From assembly GCA_015680685.1 (NCBI GenBank), contig MNCI01020717.1, positions 517,474 through 581,473 of the forward strand: a DNA stretch of 64,000 bases, in the 5' to 3' direction. This document shows positions 32,673 through 45,303 of this stretch, in pieces. Origin of the DNA: Gnetum montanum. Taxonomy: Eukaryota; Streptophyta; Gnetopsida; Gnetales; Gnetaceae. The stretch's first letter is position 1. Every line of letters starts with the position of its first letter. Under the pieces are notes generated by a model that worked only from the letters and a program-made list of their open reading frames with translations, was not told where the DNA came from and did not search any database. The translations under genes and the position numbers were made by a program.

Positions 32673-33788
32673 TGGTGTAGGAACACTTGTTCCAATTCCC
32701 TTGTGCTTGTCCTATAAGTTATTTTTATAGGTTTTTCTCTTGGAAAAAACTTGGACATGCATATCTAGTTTTTATGCGTGTTTTTGTGTTGAATTTTTAT
32801 GATGAAGATTCTTGGATGTTTTGAAATTTTTGGAGGTGTTTTTAGTTTATTTTGATGGGTTTAGGAGGTTCTAGGAACTATGGGGACTTGTTGGAAGGCA
32901 TCCATAGGCCCCAACATCAAAACAAGCATGTTTATTTTTGGCACCTTTAGGATAGACGTCTTCCCAAAAAGATAGATGTCTTTCAAGAGACATCTTTCCT
33001 AAAGTAGTGATGTCTCAAGTTCAAAGGAGACATTTACCAAAATAGTAGATGTCTCTCCCAAGAGTAGGGCTTTCATAGAAGACGTCTTCCTAGAAAGATA
33101 GACGTCTTCTTAGAGACATCTCCAGTCTAGAGAAGACATCTCCCAAAAATAGTAGACATCTCTCCTAAGAACATACCTATCATAGGAGACATCTACATGA
33201 TACAAGAGGCATCCATGTCAATGAAGAAGAAAAGCTCTAGCATGGCATTTTGATGGGGAAACATCATAAGGAATCCAGATCCATGTGGAAAACATCTAGG
33301 GAGGCAAATAGAAAGCTTCCTAGGGTTTTGAATCTTTATAATTATGTATTCCTTCATCCATGAGAAGGAAGGAGAGCTTGTATGTAAGGAGAACTAGGCA
33401 AGAGAGATTTGATAAGCACACTAGGTGAGTAAAATAGGTGATTGCAGCTCCAATATCAGCTTGTGGTGTGTTGATCTATGTGTTCTATTCTCTTGTATCT
33501 CACTTTAGAGTTGAGATCTCAGTCCTAGGTTGTGGGAGAGATTTATCTTGGTTGTGTCTTGCATTGAGAACAACAATTGTGTGATTGTAGAGCCTCATGC
33601 TTTGCAATATCATTTGAGTGTGATAGATTTTTCAATGCTTGTGGGTTGTGTGAACCCTATTTTAATATTTGAATAATTTAATTAAAGATAGCTAGTTTTC
33701 TTATTTTTCTAGCAAATAAATTTGTCTTTGCATAAAATTTGAATTTAGTGCATTAAAGGTGATTTAACTATGGAGTGAACTAGCTTTA
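32673..33788 (+). mobile_element. Probable solo LTR
   Basis: About 1.1 kb without coding capacity, inserted between protease and RT of the chromovirus-like element. It starts TGGTGTAGG and is flanked by TATACAC (32666-32672 and 33787-33793). The end reads TTTA, which could be a decayed CA. It carries a dense array of AGACGTCT-type palindromes (32954-33194) and a TATA-like TTTATAAT near 33335. The exact limits are uncertain. Confidence 0.45.
32954..33194 (+). promoter_or_regulatory. Array of AGACGTCT-type palindromes
   Basis: Ten sites in 240 bases. AGACGTCT is intact at 32954, 33080 and 33100; AGATGTCT at 32974 and 33047; AGACATCT at 32988, 33114, 33134, 33154 and 33187. Both variants are what CpG deamination gives from the intact form. 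GACGTC is the C-box core bound by plant bZIP factors; use by such factors here is inference. Confidence 0.75.
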
Positions 33789-36180
33789 TACACCAAGAGC
33801 AACTAATGCTAATCAAGAAACCTAGATTGTTTTGCCTATGTTAATGAAATGGGTTGTTTAGAATTCAATCCATTAGATATTCCTGACGATGTTATGGGAG
33901 ATGGAAGATAAGAGTGCTACATAGGTAAACATGAAGGTGAAGAACATGTAGGGATTTGATGCTAGCAAAGTTACCTAGAAAAATGTTGAATTGATGAATT
34001 ATTGATCATAAAATTAAGGTAATGATGTTATAGAATGACTACTCCTATACTGATAGAGCTGAGGCAATAGATGGAAAGCTTGATAAGAAGGATTACATTT
34101 GATCCTCAAAATATCCTTATGGAGCCCTAGCATTATTCATCAATAAAGAATATGATTCATTGAGATTGTGTTAGGACTTCAAGCTACTTAATAAGTATAC
34201 AATCAAGAATAGATATTTGATACCATTGGTTTTGAACTTATTCATCTAGCTAGTGAGGACTTAAGTTTTCTCTCAAATCAATCTTTGTTAAGTTTACTAT
34301 CAAGTATAAATTGCAAAGAGTAATGAAGAGAAGATAACATGTATCACTCATTATAGTTCATATAAGTGAATTGTCATGTCTTTTGGTTTGTGTCATTATT
34401 TAGCTACATTTTCTATACTTATGAATGAAGTGTTATGTCTATTTCTGGATAATTTTGTTATGGTATATCTTAATGATATTTTGGTGTACTCTTTCTCAAT
34501 GGATGAGCACATTCAACATTTGAATTTGGTATTCTCAAAATATTAGGAGGAAAAACTATATGTTAAGTAAGAGAAGTATGAATTTGGTAAGCCAAAGCTA
34601 AAATTCCTAGGCCACATCATTGGTAGAGGAAAGGTAAAGCTAGATTCAAAGAAAGTGAAGGCCATTGTCACTTGGCCTATTCAAAAAATCTTAGGCTTAG
34701 CAAGTTATTAAAGAAATTTTATTAAGGGATTCTTAAAGATGATAATAAGCTTAACCAACTAGTGCTAATAAGCATTTGATAAAATTAGGATGCCTCTCAC
34801 AACTTAACCTATGCTGATCCTTCTTAACTTCTCAAAATCATGTGAAGTTCATATAGATATTATAGATGAGCTCATTGGTGGGGTGCTTTTGCAAGACAAT
34901 CATCTAGTGGCATTTGAGTTAAAGAAGTTAAATGTTAAATCAAATTCAGTAGGTATTACTAGTGCATGAAAAGAAGACATTCACCATTATGCATTATCTT
35001 CACATCTAGTAATACTATCTTCTTGGGGATTCCATGGTAGTCAAGACTAATAACACTTTCATGAGCTACCTTCCTAACCAATCCAAGTTGAACTTGAAGC
35101 AAGTTCAATGATTGGGCATCTTATAATAGTTCGATCTTTAGTTTGTCTATCAACCAAGTAGGGAAAATATGGTCATAGATGCTTCAAGAAAACATCCTTA
35201 GGTACACATAGCTCTTGGGTTGTAGTTGACCATGAGCTTTGATAAAAGATTAGGGATGGGTTGCAACTTGATCAATGTGATCAAGAGTTATTAATGCTTT
35301 TTCATGATAGAGGTGATTTGAATTTCAACAAAGTAGATGACCTACTCATGTTTAGGTAAACCTAGTTCTATATTCCTAATTAGGATGCAATGCATTCTTA
35401 AATCATCCACAAATACCATAATACTCGGTTTGGTCATCCAGGTCATAAGTATATAGTGGTGTTGGTGGAGCAGTAGTTAGATTATCCTAATTTAGGTGTT
35501 GAGGTCACTAATTTTGTGCAAAGCTATTTAGTCTATCAACAAGAAAAAAGTTCCAATGAGAAACCAAAGGGTCTACTTCATTCCTTGAAAATTTTGAAGC
35601 TTCCATGAGTGGTCATCTCCATGAATTTCATCATAATACTTCCATAGTACATGGATTTTCTAGTATCCTTATAGTTGTTAATAAGTTCTCCAAGTATGTC
35701 ATCTTCATCTCATGTTCTACTTCTTACATGAATAAGGATATGACATCCTTATTCTTTGACAATGTTATCCATTGCTTCAAATTATTGTCAAGCATCATTT
35801 TTAATCATGACCCTTATTTCACAAGGGATTTCTGGTGAAATTGTTTTGGAATGTTAGGGACAAAACTATGGATGTCCTCAGGGTACCATCCTCAAACAAA
35901 AAAGAAAACAGAATGGATCAATAGTATTCTTAAGGAATATCTTCAACATTTCATCTAGTTCAATTAGATAAATTTGATGGCTCTACTACTTGTGACTTAG
36001 TTCAACTACAATATTCAAAAGCCAGCCATAGGATTGTCTATGGTGGAGTTAGCATGGGAGAGGCAACTATCAATTCCTCAACTGGTGGAAACCTTCTATC
36101 AAGGTTTCAATCATTCAGTGGATGACTTCATCAAATCCTAGGTAGATCCTATCCAAGTTCTTAGATTATATGTAGAAAAG
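33789..36180 (+). pseudogene. Gypsy RT, RNase H and integrase remnant
   Basis: RT: SSKYPYGALALFINKEYDSL, INLC...YYQV, GLCHYLATF, then the catalytic box YLNDILVYS at 34466-34492, where the first Asp is Asn. FLGHIIGRGKVK and ASY*RNFIKGF follow. RNase H start: FSKSCEVHIDIIDELIGGVL near 34830. Integrase: GYHPQTKKKTEWINSILKEY near 35880-35940. The stop density makes all of it non-functional. Residue order follows the chromovirus branch. Confidence 0.85.
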
Positions 36181-36529
36181 TCTATTCAAGACATAAAGAA
36201 AAAAGAGATAGTAGAAGGAGATTGTTGAAGTTTGTGATTAGCAATTGGGCATTGTTAAAGATGGATCATGTGGGGAAAATGAGGCCAAAGAAGGATGCTA
36301 GTTAGAAGTTTCTAAGGTGTTACAATGGACCTTTCAAGATCCTTACTTGTGTCAATATGGTAGCATATAAATTACTACTACTAGCCTATCTAGCCAAGTA
36401 TCACCTAATGTTTCATGTGTTAATACTCAAAAAAATTTTACTCTAGGAAACACTTATCTCATAATACTTATGTTCAAGGGGCCTTCAAATATTGAAATAG
36501 TTAAGGATTAATGAATTCACTCCATCATC

Positions 36530-36660
36530 AACATGTGTACTACAAGTTGTGCTTTACAATAGAAGGTTGAGTTCTTATTGCATTAGTAGGGCATATCCTC
36601 ATAGGAGGATACTTGGAAGAAGTGGTGAGCTCTTAAGATCAAGTAGACCTTCATTGTGAG
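36530..36660 (+). pseudogene. Chromodomain remnant at the integrase C-terminus
   Basis: The plus strand reads VEFLLH then, after stops, EDTWKKW and ALKIK. This matches the chromodomain pattern of chromoviruses (LVKWKG then EDATWE). In active elements this domain steers integration toward particular chromatin. Short and decayed, so moderate certainty. Confidence 0.5.
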
Positions 36661-36720
36661 TTTATATGCTAAAAATCACATTAATTTTTCCTTGTGGATG
36701 TACAAAGGTAACTAGGTATA

Positions 36721-39344
36721 GGAAGTCATTTCTTGATAGGATTTATAGTGTATCCTGTAAAAAGAGATAAAACATGTGATAGGTTGGAATGCACCAGAGG
36801 GGATCTGAGACATATCACTTTTGAGAGGTGGAGAATTAGTGTATCTTCCCTTTTAGTTATGAAGTTGGGTGATGTTATAGTGAGGCTAAAATCTCAAGAT
36901 TCCTATGCATGCTAGTGAAAGGCTATTATTAAGCATGAGGCATGATGCTCCCAAGGTACAAAATAGCCTACCCTTGATCACAAGAGGATCAACTCTACCC
37001 TCTCATTTCAAAACCAAAGATAGATGATGAATTCACATGTTAGGTAAGTAGATAATATTTTGGGTAGAAATGTTGGTACAATTTAGATGAAAAATGAAAA
37101 CCTTTTCTTTCTAAACTTGGATTGTATGAGCTTCTCTAAGCATCTATTAGATGATACATTAAGTTCAACACTTTATTCTTTACAACTATTAAAAGATCTT
37201 ATAGTTTGTTAAAGTCCCTTGATATCCATTGGGATTATTCACATTTAGAAAAGCATACAGTTCAAGGAAATTTCTTTTTCCAAGTATAGGAGAGTATATA
37301 TGCCTTGTTGGTGAATTGAAAGTTGTTTTCCTCCAAAATGGAGGCCAAAGAACTATGGAGAATCTATCAGGTTCCATACTATTTTAACCATCACTTTAGA
37401 ACTACATGGGCCCTAATTCCTTGTGAACCTTATCACAAGAATATGTAGGCTTGTGGTGGAGCTTTGGTTTCAATGCTTAAACCAACATCCTCTCTTTGAA
37501 GTGGGACTTATGGATAGATACATTACTGTAGGAAAGTTTCTTACTTCTCTAAGGTTTTCGCTATATTTTGTGTGTGTGCTTATGTGGTTACATGCATCGT
37601 GTTGGTCTAGTTACGTGGTCATTTACTTATAGCAGATCCAATACCTATAACCATGTCTAATGGGTTATGTAATACTATGTAATGTTTGTTAGGCACTTTA
37701 AGGATTAAGACATAATCTATCTTGAGTTTGCCCTTCCTTATTGCTACTTTTGGACTCTTGAGTGAATGATGTTTTCTAAGGGTGGTACTTTTACAACCCT
37801 TAAAGATCTTTCTTCACAAATCTACTTACCATGTTATCAAAGCTTAGAAGAATATTTAAATAATTTGTGAACATACATTTAATAGAATATATCAAAAGTT
37901 TACTATAATATTATTACTTTATTTCACAAAATCTAAAATAATATAATTTACTCTTCATTCATATTCATAGTTAGTCTTGTTTCTTTTTAGAATTATATGC
38001 TTTCATTAACATTGTTGTAGCTAGGAAGCAATATTTCAAGAAGAATTTTTTGTCAATCTCAAGGATTTCTTGTGGAGTTATTATGGCAGAAACATTTTTG
38101 GAAAGTGATAAAATTATTTTAAGTTGATGATGCAATATCGTATCTACAATATCATAGCTCTACTTACATCATTATAGATATGATATAGTGGATCTTATTC
38201 TTCACTATAAATACCAACGCACTGTTGCATCAAACGAATAACTTTGGTTAAACACATAGGTAAATTCTTGTAGTTTGTTTTCTTAATTTACACTAAGCAA
38301 TATAGTGAATGATCATAATGTGGTGTTAAGAAATTATATGAAATATTTGTTTAAGTGAATTATTTTTGGCCAAAAATAAAAATTGAGATTGTTTTCTATC
38401 ATTGTAACATTCTACTTAGTTTACTTTACTTTTACTTAGTTTAATTTTTACCTTTTGATATGTTTACTTTGATTAAATCATTACAATTTTAAAGTACTTT
38501 ACTTTTCCATTATTTCTTAGTATGACAATATAAGTACACCTGATTTTGAATATATAGTGTAATTGTCTCATAATACCAGTAGTGTTATTGCTTGGTTTGC
38601 CTAGTAGCATAACACTTGGTAATTCCAATGATGATTGCATATGCCCAAGACATGAATAATAAACTAGAAATGGATACTTATTACCTATAGGCTAGAATAG
38701 TCTCTTTACTTACATTACACTTAGACTTAGATTGTATTACTCTATTTCAATCATGTCCACACTTGGTCTTAGTTTGAGCTAACAACATCAATCTATCATA
38801 TGGCTCAAAAAGAGTTAAACTATACAGCTTAAACTTCACTAACATAAGTGAGAAGATAGCGATTGAGAACTAAACCTCAACTACTAGTAAATCTATATTG
38901 GTCATCCATGGATTATGATCAAGTCGCACATGTACACTCATGACTTGTATGGTGGAGTGTTGAAATACCCAACCACTCATCATTAGCACCGTTTCCAAGG
39001 ATGTATCAATGTTTACTAAGTAGTTGATTTTACAAGTTTGTTATGTTAAGAGTCATAAAGCAAATCCTTCACACTTGAACAAATTTTTCTAAAGTACATG
39101 CTTAAAGCATTAAACATATAATATGGCTTCTACATAAAAAAAATAACCACCTGCTAATGAATTTAATAAGAGTCATGATAAAGAGTATAATGAAGAAGAT
39201 TAGAGTGTGATCATGCAAACTAGAATCTCCTATGCTCACACTAATCCATATTATCCTAACTTGACATTTTTCTTTTAACAAGATGAATAACTAAGATGGA
39301 GAGACTTATAAGGAAACATTGTTTTTCCTCTAGAATGTTCTAGA
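36721..39344. other. Unassigned AT-rich sequence
   Basis: I see no coding signal. It may hold the 3' LTR of the chromovirus-like element or the 5' LTR of the next one (a TATA-like CTATAAATACC lies near 38202), but I found no second copy to prove it. Confidence 0.35.
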
Positions 39345-41500
39345 TTGTCCATGTTGCAAGAAACCCTCATAAGTTCCAACCTTGACCACATACAAGAAGG
39401 ATACCATATTACAAACCATATGACCAGGTCATGCCAATCAATAGAAGCTCATGTAAGAATGGATGTTGCTATGGAGATAAGGCATACTCTTGACAAAGGA
39501 AACAAAGTACCACAAATGGTTTTCCTAGAGGAAAGAGACATGAACATCATAGAAGACATCCTATTGATGAAGAAGATGATTATGAATAAAGAAGAGAAAG
39601 AATCATGTATGAAGAGAGAAAGTACTATGAGCATTGAAGGGGTCACCACTACAATAGAGCTCATGAACTCAAAGATAATCAAGAATCCATACTAGCCACT
39701 TGCAACATGATTAATATTAGAGAAGTAGTGTATATTCCTACCAGGAATGTAAGGGATAGTCACATTAAGTGACTAGACATGAAAAATATTTCCATATTTG
39801 AAGGCGAATATAATGTAGATCCAGAACACCATCTTCAAGCCTTCCACGTTGCCTATGCCCTAAGAAACATTGAAAAATATTGGTAGAAATGAATTTTTTT
39901 TACAAGAACACATAAATTAAGAAGAGAGCTAGTATTAATCCTTAGAATCAGAATCCATTTGAAGATGAAGTACCATGTAAGAGCTATTCAATGGCAAATA
40001 CCAAACCCATTTTAGAGTGTATAATTTGAGAAAATAGATTTAAGGATGGAAGCAAGGGATACATGAATCCCTTGGTGTGACAATGGACAAATACTATTCA
40101 CTATTACATAGGTGCCTAGGCCACATATTTTCTCAAAGGAAGCGACTACAACACATTGTCAATGGGCTATGAAACAAGACAAGAGAAACCCTTGGAGTAT
40201 ATGCCCAAGGCAGGTTATATGAGATGATAGCTCATTGCATTCAAAGATTCATTGACCAAGTGGCAAAAGAAGAAGGAGACTCGAGAAAAAGAGAATTAGC
40301 TAAAGAATATAATAGAGATCCCACCATCAAGAAAACAGATATACGAATATGTGAATCACAAGAAGAGGAAACTTTAGAAGATAAAATCCAATAGAAGACT
40401 CTACTTATTCAGAAATTAATTAATAATATTGCAACCAATGTAGAGAAAGGATGGGATTCTGTAGATGAAAAATTTACTATAGCATTGAAGATAGTAGAAG
40501 AGAAGATTGAACAAGTACTAAACCAAAGTAAAGACAAGAAGAAAAGAAGAGATAATGAGCAAGAACACTACAAAAATAAAGGAAATGTTGTTTTTGTAGA
40601 GGAAATGATGGAATCCAATTTAGAAGAGGACAAAGGATGTCAAGTGGGCTAGTATGAACATCCTAAAAGATGTTACCCTATTATGACCTACTTACATGAG
40701 TCTAGGACATATGTACTTAATCAAAAATTTGTCAAGAAATAGATACCCAAAAGATTACCTTATCCACAAGGTAAATTCAGACAACCCTACTAGAAAATGT
40801 ACTATCCAAGTGGGGCATATCCTCAACCATAGGAATAGTACTAGTATTAGCAGCAACAACCACAAGTATGAGGAATGGCATCGCAAAGGCAATAGTATCC
40901 ATAAAAACAACCTGATAACCTATGGATACCATGTTCAAGGATCAATCTCTCCAAGGAATACTTTAGTCCATACTTTCTCTCACTATTATCCACTTGAATA
41001 TCATGTACCCACTACTTCATGGATAAATACAAATTTTTACATGTATCAACTAGTAATTGGTTCCTCACTTCAAACTCCTAACTCCTTATCACTAGTACCA
41101 TCACCAATCATGCAAGGAGAGCTACCAACACAAGTGTAACAAAAGAGCACTACTAGGGTAGTAATTATACAAGAGAATGTAGTCATAAATGAATCAAGGG
41201 CTAGAAAACATCCTTTTTTAGGATAAGTCTAGAAAAGCTCTAAAGGATGGAGACTAAACTTAACTCTACCTCACACGCACACACTCCTCTAAAGAACACT
41301 ATGCTTCTAGTATCTATAGACAAGAATGTCACCATTGTCATGCTCACATAGATAATTATACATTGGATTAGAGTAGAGAACTTCCTAAGAAGAGAACAAA
41401 TCTTGGAAGTTCCTTAGTTTACCTTCAAATAGTAGGACACAAATCATGCAAGGCTCTCTTAGATTCTAGTTCAAGAGTAAAGCTCATTTCACAAGACATA
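39345..41500 (+). pseudogene. Gypsy gag-protease remnant
   Basis: The plus strand reads ISIFEGEYNVDPEHHLQAFH followed by VAYALRNIEKYW near 39790-39885, the plant Gypsy gag block. A long charged region follows (MIAHCIQRFIDQVAKEEGDS near 40220; VEEKIEQVLNQSKDKKKRR near 40495), then a Pro/Gln-rich region. A degenerate protease core ALLDSSSRVKLISQDIYKAW lies near 41450. Many stops. The strand and order suggest one element truncated on the right at the Copia junction. Confidence 0.65.
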
Positions 41501-41569
41501 TATAAGGCTTGGAACCTACCCCTACTATATAAGGTTTGAATACCTTTCACATTTATCAGAAAGTTTTTA

Positions 41570-42395
41570 GATGCAAGAAGAGATCTGATGTGTCTTTTCA
41601 AGATGATTTGGATGAGATGATGGGAAATCTGAATAAGTTGGAGGAATATAAAATTGCTATTCCAGATCTAATTAAATCCTATGCTTTGTTAAACTCCTTA
41701 CCTGATTCCTGATCTGCAATTGTGACATCTATTACTACTTCTATGAGTGTTTCATCTATGACATTTGAACAGGTTGTGTCTACCCTTTAGGATTCAGAAG
41801 GAAGAGTAGATGAATCTTTTAGATCTGGAAATGTTCATGTAGCAGAGGAAAGAGGTAGAAGTAGGAGACGTTTCCCAAGTAGGGGAGAAGCACGGATAGA
41901 GGAGTATCACATGGCAGAACTCAAACTCAAGAACGCTGGTACTGTAAGAAGAAAGGTCATTTGAAGAAGGATTGCTTTGCATGGAAAGCACAGAAAAATA
42001 AAGGAAAGGGAAAGGAGAAGAAGTCAGAAGAAGGAACATCAGAGGTACATGTAGCTGATGAAAATGTCAGTTTTCTGATCCAAGAACAATGTACAATGGT
42101 GGCAGATGGATGTAGCAGTGACATCTAGTTGATTGACTCAGGTGCCTCCTTTCATATTTGTCCAGATAAGTCTTGCTTTGCATCTTATCATAAAGTTGAA
42201 TCTAGTTTTGTATATGCTACTAATGGAAAAGTTTTAAAAGTTCTTGGAATTGGAAGTATAAGTTTGCAACAAGTAGGGATGCCAAAGGTGACAATAGATA
42301 ACATTAGACATGTTTATGAAGTTACAAAGAAGTTCATTTTAGTTCCACAGCTGGATGATTCAGGTCTGAATTTTAGTAGTGGAGGTGGGCATTGA
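41570..42395 (+). pseudogene. Copia gag C-terminus and protease
   Basis: Gag helices (LNSLPDS then SAIVTSITTS) lie in one frame. The zinc knuckle (YCKKKGHLKKDCF, from 41940) and protease (LIDSGASFHICPDKSCF, from 42129) lie in another. The active-site D-S-G is intact. TGA replaces the Trp codon in LPDSW near 41710 and TAG replaces the Trp before LIDSG at 42126. A frame change separates it from the integrase region. Confidence 0.88.
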
Positions 42396-42439
42396 GAATT
42401 TCCAAGGGAATCATGACCATTCTAAAAGGAAAGAAGGAG

Positions 42440-45250
42440 GGCATCTTATATACATTAATGGAAGATTCATGCAAATCTATTGCAATAGTTTCTGATACAG
42501 AAAATTCTGAAGTATGGCATAGACGTCTTGGACACATTGGCTAGTCAAGCTTAAAGGTGCTTCAAAATCAGACTCTCATTCCTGTATTTTCTTATGCTCA
42601 AACTGATTGCAAAGACTATTTAGTTGTAAAATCTAAGAGAGTAAACTTTCGTAGGGATTTGAATAGCAGAAAGAAAAATATGTTAGAATTGATTTATTCT
42701 GATGTTTGTGGTCCTATGAATCCCATTTCTCTTGGTGGATCTATTTATTTTGTAACTTTCATAGATGATTGTACAAGGAAGGTTTGGGTTTATATGCTGA
42801 AATCAAAAGATGAAGTGTTTTCAGTTTTCAAAACATTTGTTGCAAGAGTAGAAAATGAAACAGGTCTGAAAATAAAATGTTTGCAAACTGATAATGGTGG
42901 GGAGTACACTTCTAAAGTATTTGCTGATTTTTGCAACATCAAAGGAATTAGGCACATTCGTACCCCTCCTGGTACACCACAGGAAAATGGAGTTGCTGAA
43001 AGATGCAACAGAACATTGCTGGATCGTGCTAGAACAATGGTTTCAGGTGCAGGCCTACCTAAGACATTTTGGGGAGAGGCAGTTATGACTGCTGCATATT
43101 TGGTGAACAGGTCTCCACATTCTTCAATTGATAATGCTGTTCCAGAAGTTGTTTGGAAAGGTAAAAACGTTTCATACAGTCATTTAAGAGTTTTTGGATG
43201 TGAGGCATTTATGCATATTCCAAAGGAAAACAGAACTAAGATGGAAGACAGCGCTAGAAGTTGCATATTTGTTGGATATGGAGAAGATGAGTTAGGATTC
43301 AAACTTTGGGATCCTGAATTGAAACGTGTAGTGAGATCAAGGGATGTTAAATTCAGAGAAAATGTGATGTTTAGTGAGTTGCAAAAGAAAGACAAGGACA
43401 GAAATGGCTTAGAAAGCATAAGGACTCCTCTTAGCATGACTGAAGAAATTGAAAATGATGAAACTCATGGATTTTCCAGATCTAGAAACATTGGACAACA
43501 TGCTAAAAGTACTTGGCAGCAAACTAAGAACTTAGGACAGCAAGGAGAAAATGCAGGACAACAAGAAAATGAGGTAGAAGATGATGAATAAGAAGCTACA
43601 GATGTATCTCATTGGGTTAGAAAGTCAACCAGAACTACCAAACCTCCTGACAAGTACTCTCCCTCATTAAATTATGTACTTTACAGCAATAATGGTGAAC
43701 TAGAAACAGTGAAGGAAGCCATGACATGTGTTGATGCCACAAAGTGGAAGGCAGCTATGAATGATGAATGGGAATCACTCCAATAGAACAAAACTTGGGA
43801 GCTAGTTCAGTTGCTAAAAGGGAGAAAACCCTTGGAGTGCAGGTGGCTATACAGAATTAAATCAAAGGCAAATGAGGAAAAACGTTTCAAGGCTAGGTTG
43901 GTGGTGAAAGGCTATGCACAGAAACTAGGTATTGAATTTCAAGAAATTTTTTCTCCAGTGGTAAAACACTCTTCTATACGTTTAGTGCTATCATTGGTGG
44001 CCTACATGGACTTAGAGTTGGAACAACTTGATATAAAAACAACATTCCTCCATGGAGATTTGGAGGAGGAAATTTACATGAAATAGCCAGAAGGATATGA
44101 AGAACAACAAGGTTCAGGTCTGGTTTGTAAACTAAAAAAGAGTTTATATGGTTTGAAACAAGCCCCTAGGTAGTGGTATAAAAGGTTTGATACTTTCATG
44201 AAGAAGCTATCTTATCAAAAAAACAACCTAGACCATTATGTGTATTTTTTTGGAGATATTTCAGGTAAATTTACAATGTTGTTGTTGTATGTTGATGATA
44301 TGCTAATTTCTGGAAATGATATAGCAGAGATAAAACATTTAAAATTGGAAATGGGCAAAGAATTTGCTATGAAAGATTTGGGAAAGGCAAAGAAAATTCT
44401 TGGTATGAATATTTATAGGGATAGAAAAAGGAAGAAGCTGTGGTTGAGTCAGGAAGACTACATTGGAAAGGTTCTAAAGCATTTCAACATGGAGGATGCA
44501 AAACCTATAAGTACACCTTTTTCAGCACAATTTAATTTATCAAAGGACTGTCCACAGTCAAAAGAGGATTTTGAAAAGGTTAAAAATATCCCATATACTT
44601 CTGCTATTGGGTCATTGATGTATGTCATGGTTTGTACATGTCCTAATATTGCTTATGTCGTTGGAGTAGTTAGTAGATTTATGACCAACTATGGGTGGAA
44701 TCACTGGTTAGCTGTCAAATGGATTTTAAAATATTTAAAAGACACAAAAGCGCATTGCTTATGTTTTGGAGATGCTAATCTGCACATTGAAGGCTTTGTA
44801 GATGCAAACTTTGCTGCTGATCATGATACGGGATGATCTTCTATAGGGTACACATTTATTTTTGGTGGTGCAGCAGTGAGTTGGTTGTCACGTCTACAAC
44901 CACTCGTAACTTTATCTACAACTGAATCAGAGTACGTAGCCCTCATAGAAGCATGCAAAGAGATGTTATGGATGAAGAGATTTTTGCAATCTCTTGGATT
45001 AAAACAACAAAGGTATGCTGTGTTTTGTGATAGTTTTAGTGAAATCCATCTTGCAAAGAATTCTGCCTTTCATGCCAGGACAAAACATATAGATGTCCAA
45101 TTCCACTTCATAAGAGAAATCATAGAGGATGGCTTGGTGCATGTTCAAAAGGTCCATAAAAAGCTCAATGTTGTTGATGCTTTAACAAAACCAGTGATAG
45201 TTGAAAAACACATTTTCGGTAGGAAGAAGCTTGGGATAACTGAAGCTTAA
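42440..45250 (+). pseudogene. Copia pol: integrase, RT, RNase H
   Basis: One continuous frame with five stops: 43589 (TAA), 43784, 44084 and 44171 (TAG) and 44834 (TGA). Integrase: EVWHRRLGHIG, SDVCGPM, TDNGGEYTSK and TPQENGVAER, so the D-D-E catalytic set is present. RT: CRWLYRIKSKANEEKRFKAR, then the catalytic YVDD at 44288-44299, intact, then LVYQLKKSLYGLKQAP-type block near 44125-44170. RNase H: TLSTTESEYVALIEACKE near 44910. Three of the stops stand where CAG is expected from the family (MKQPEGY, APRQWY and Q before NKTW). Not functional, but close to complete. Confidence 0.93.
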
Positions 45251-45303
45251 TCAGAAGTGCACATCTCTTAAAGGCTGGTTGGATTTGTCTTCAAGGGGGA
45301 GTT

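Larger units (their letters stand above)
25452..36720 (+). mobile_element. Chromovirus-like Gypsy element, interrupted and decayed
   Basis: A plus-strand Gypsy polyprotein remnant in three pieces: 25452-25961 (probable gag N-terminus), 31168-32672 (gag, protease) and 33789-36720 (RT, RNase H, integrase, chromodomain). The interruptions are a Copia-like element (25962-31167) and a probable solo LTR (32673-33788). The domain order is complete for Gypsy. I could not identify its own LTRs, so the outer limits are approximate. Confidence 0.8.

Noticed and set aside
37832-37843. Primer-site-like TGTTATCAAAGC
   Set aside because: Three differences from TGGTATCAGAGC and no LTR pair around it.
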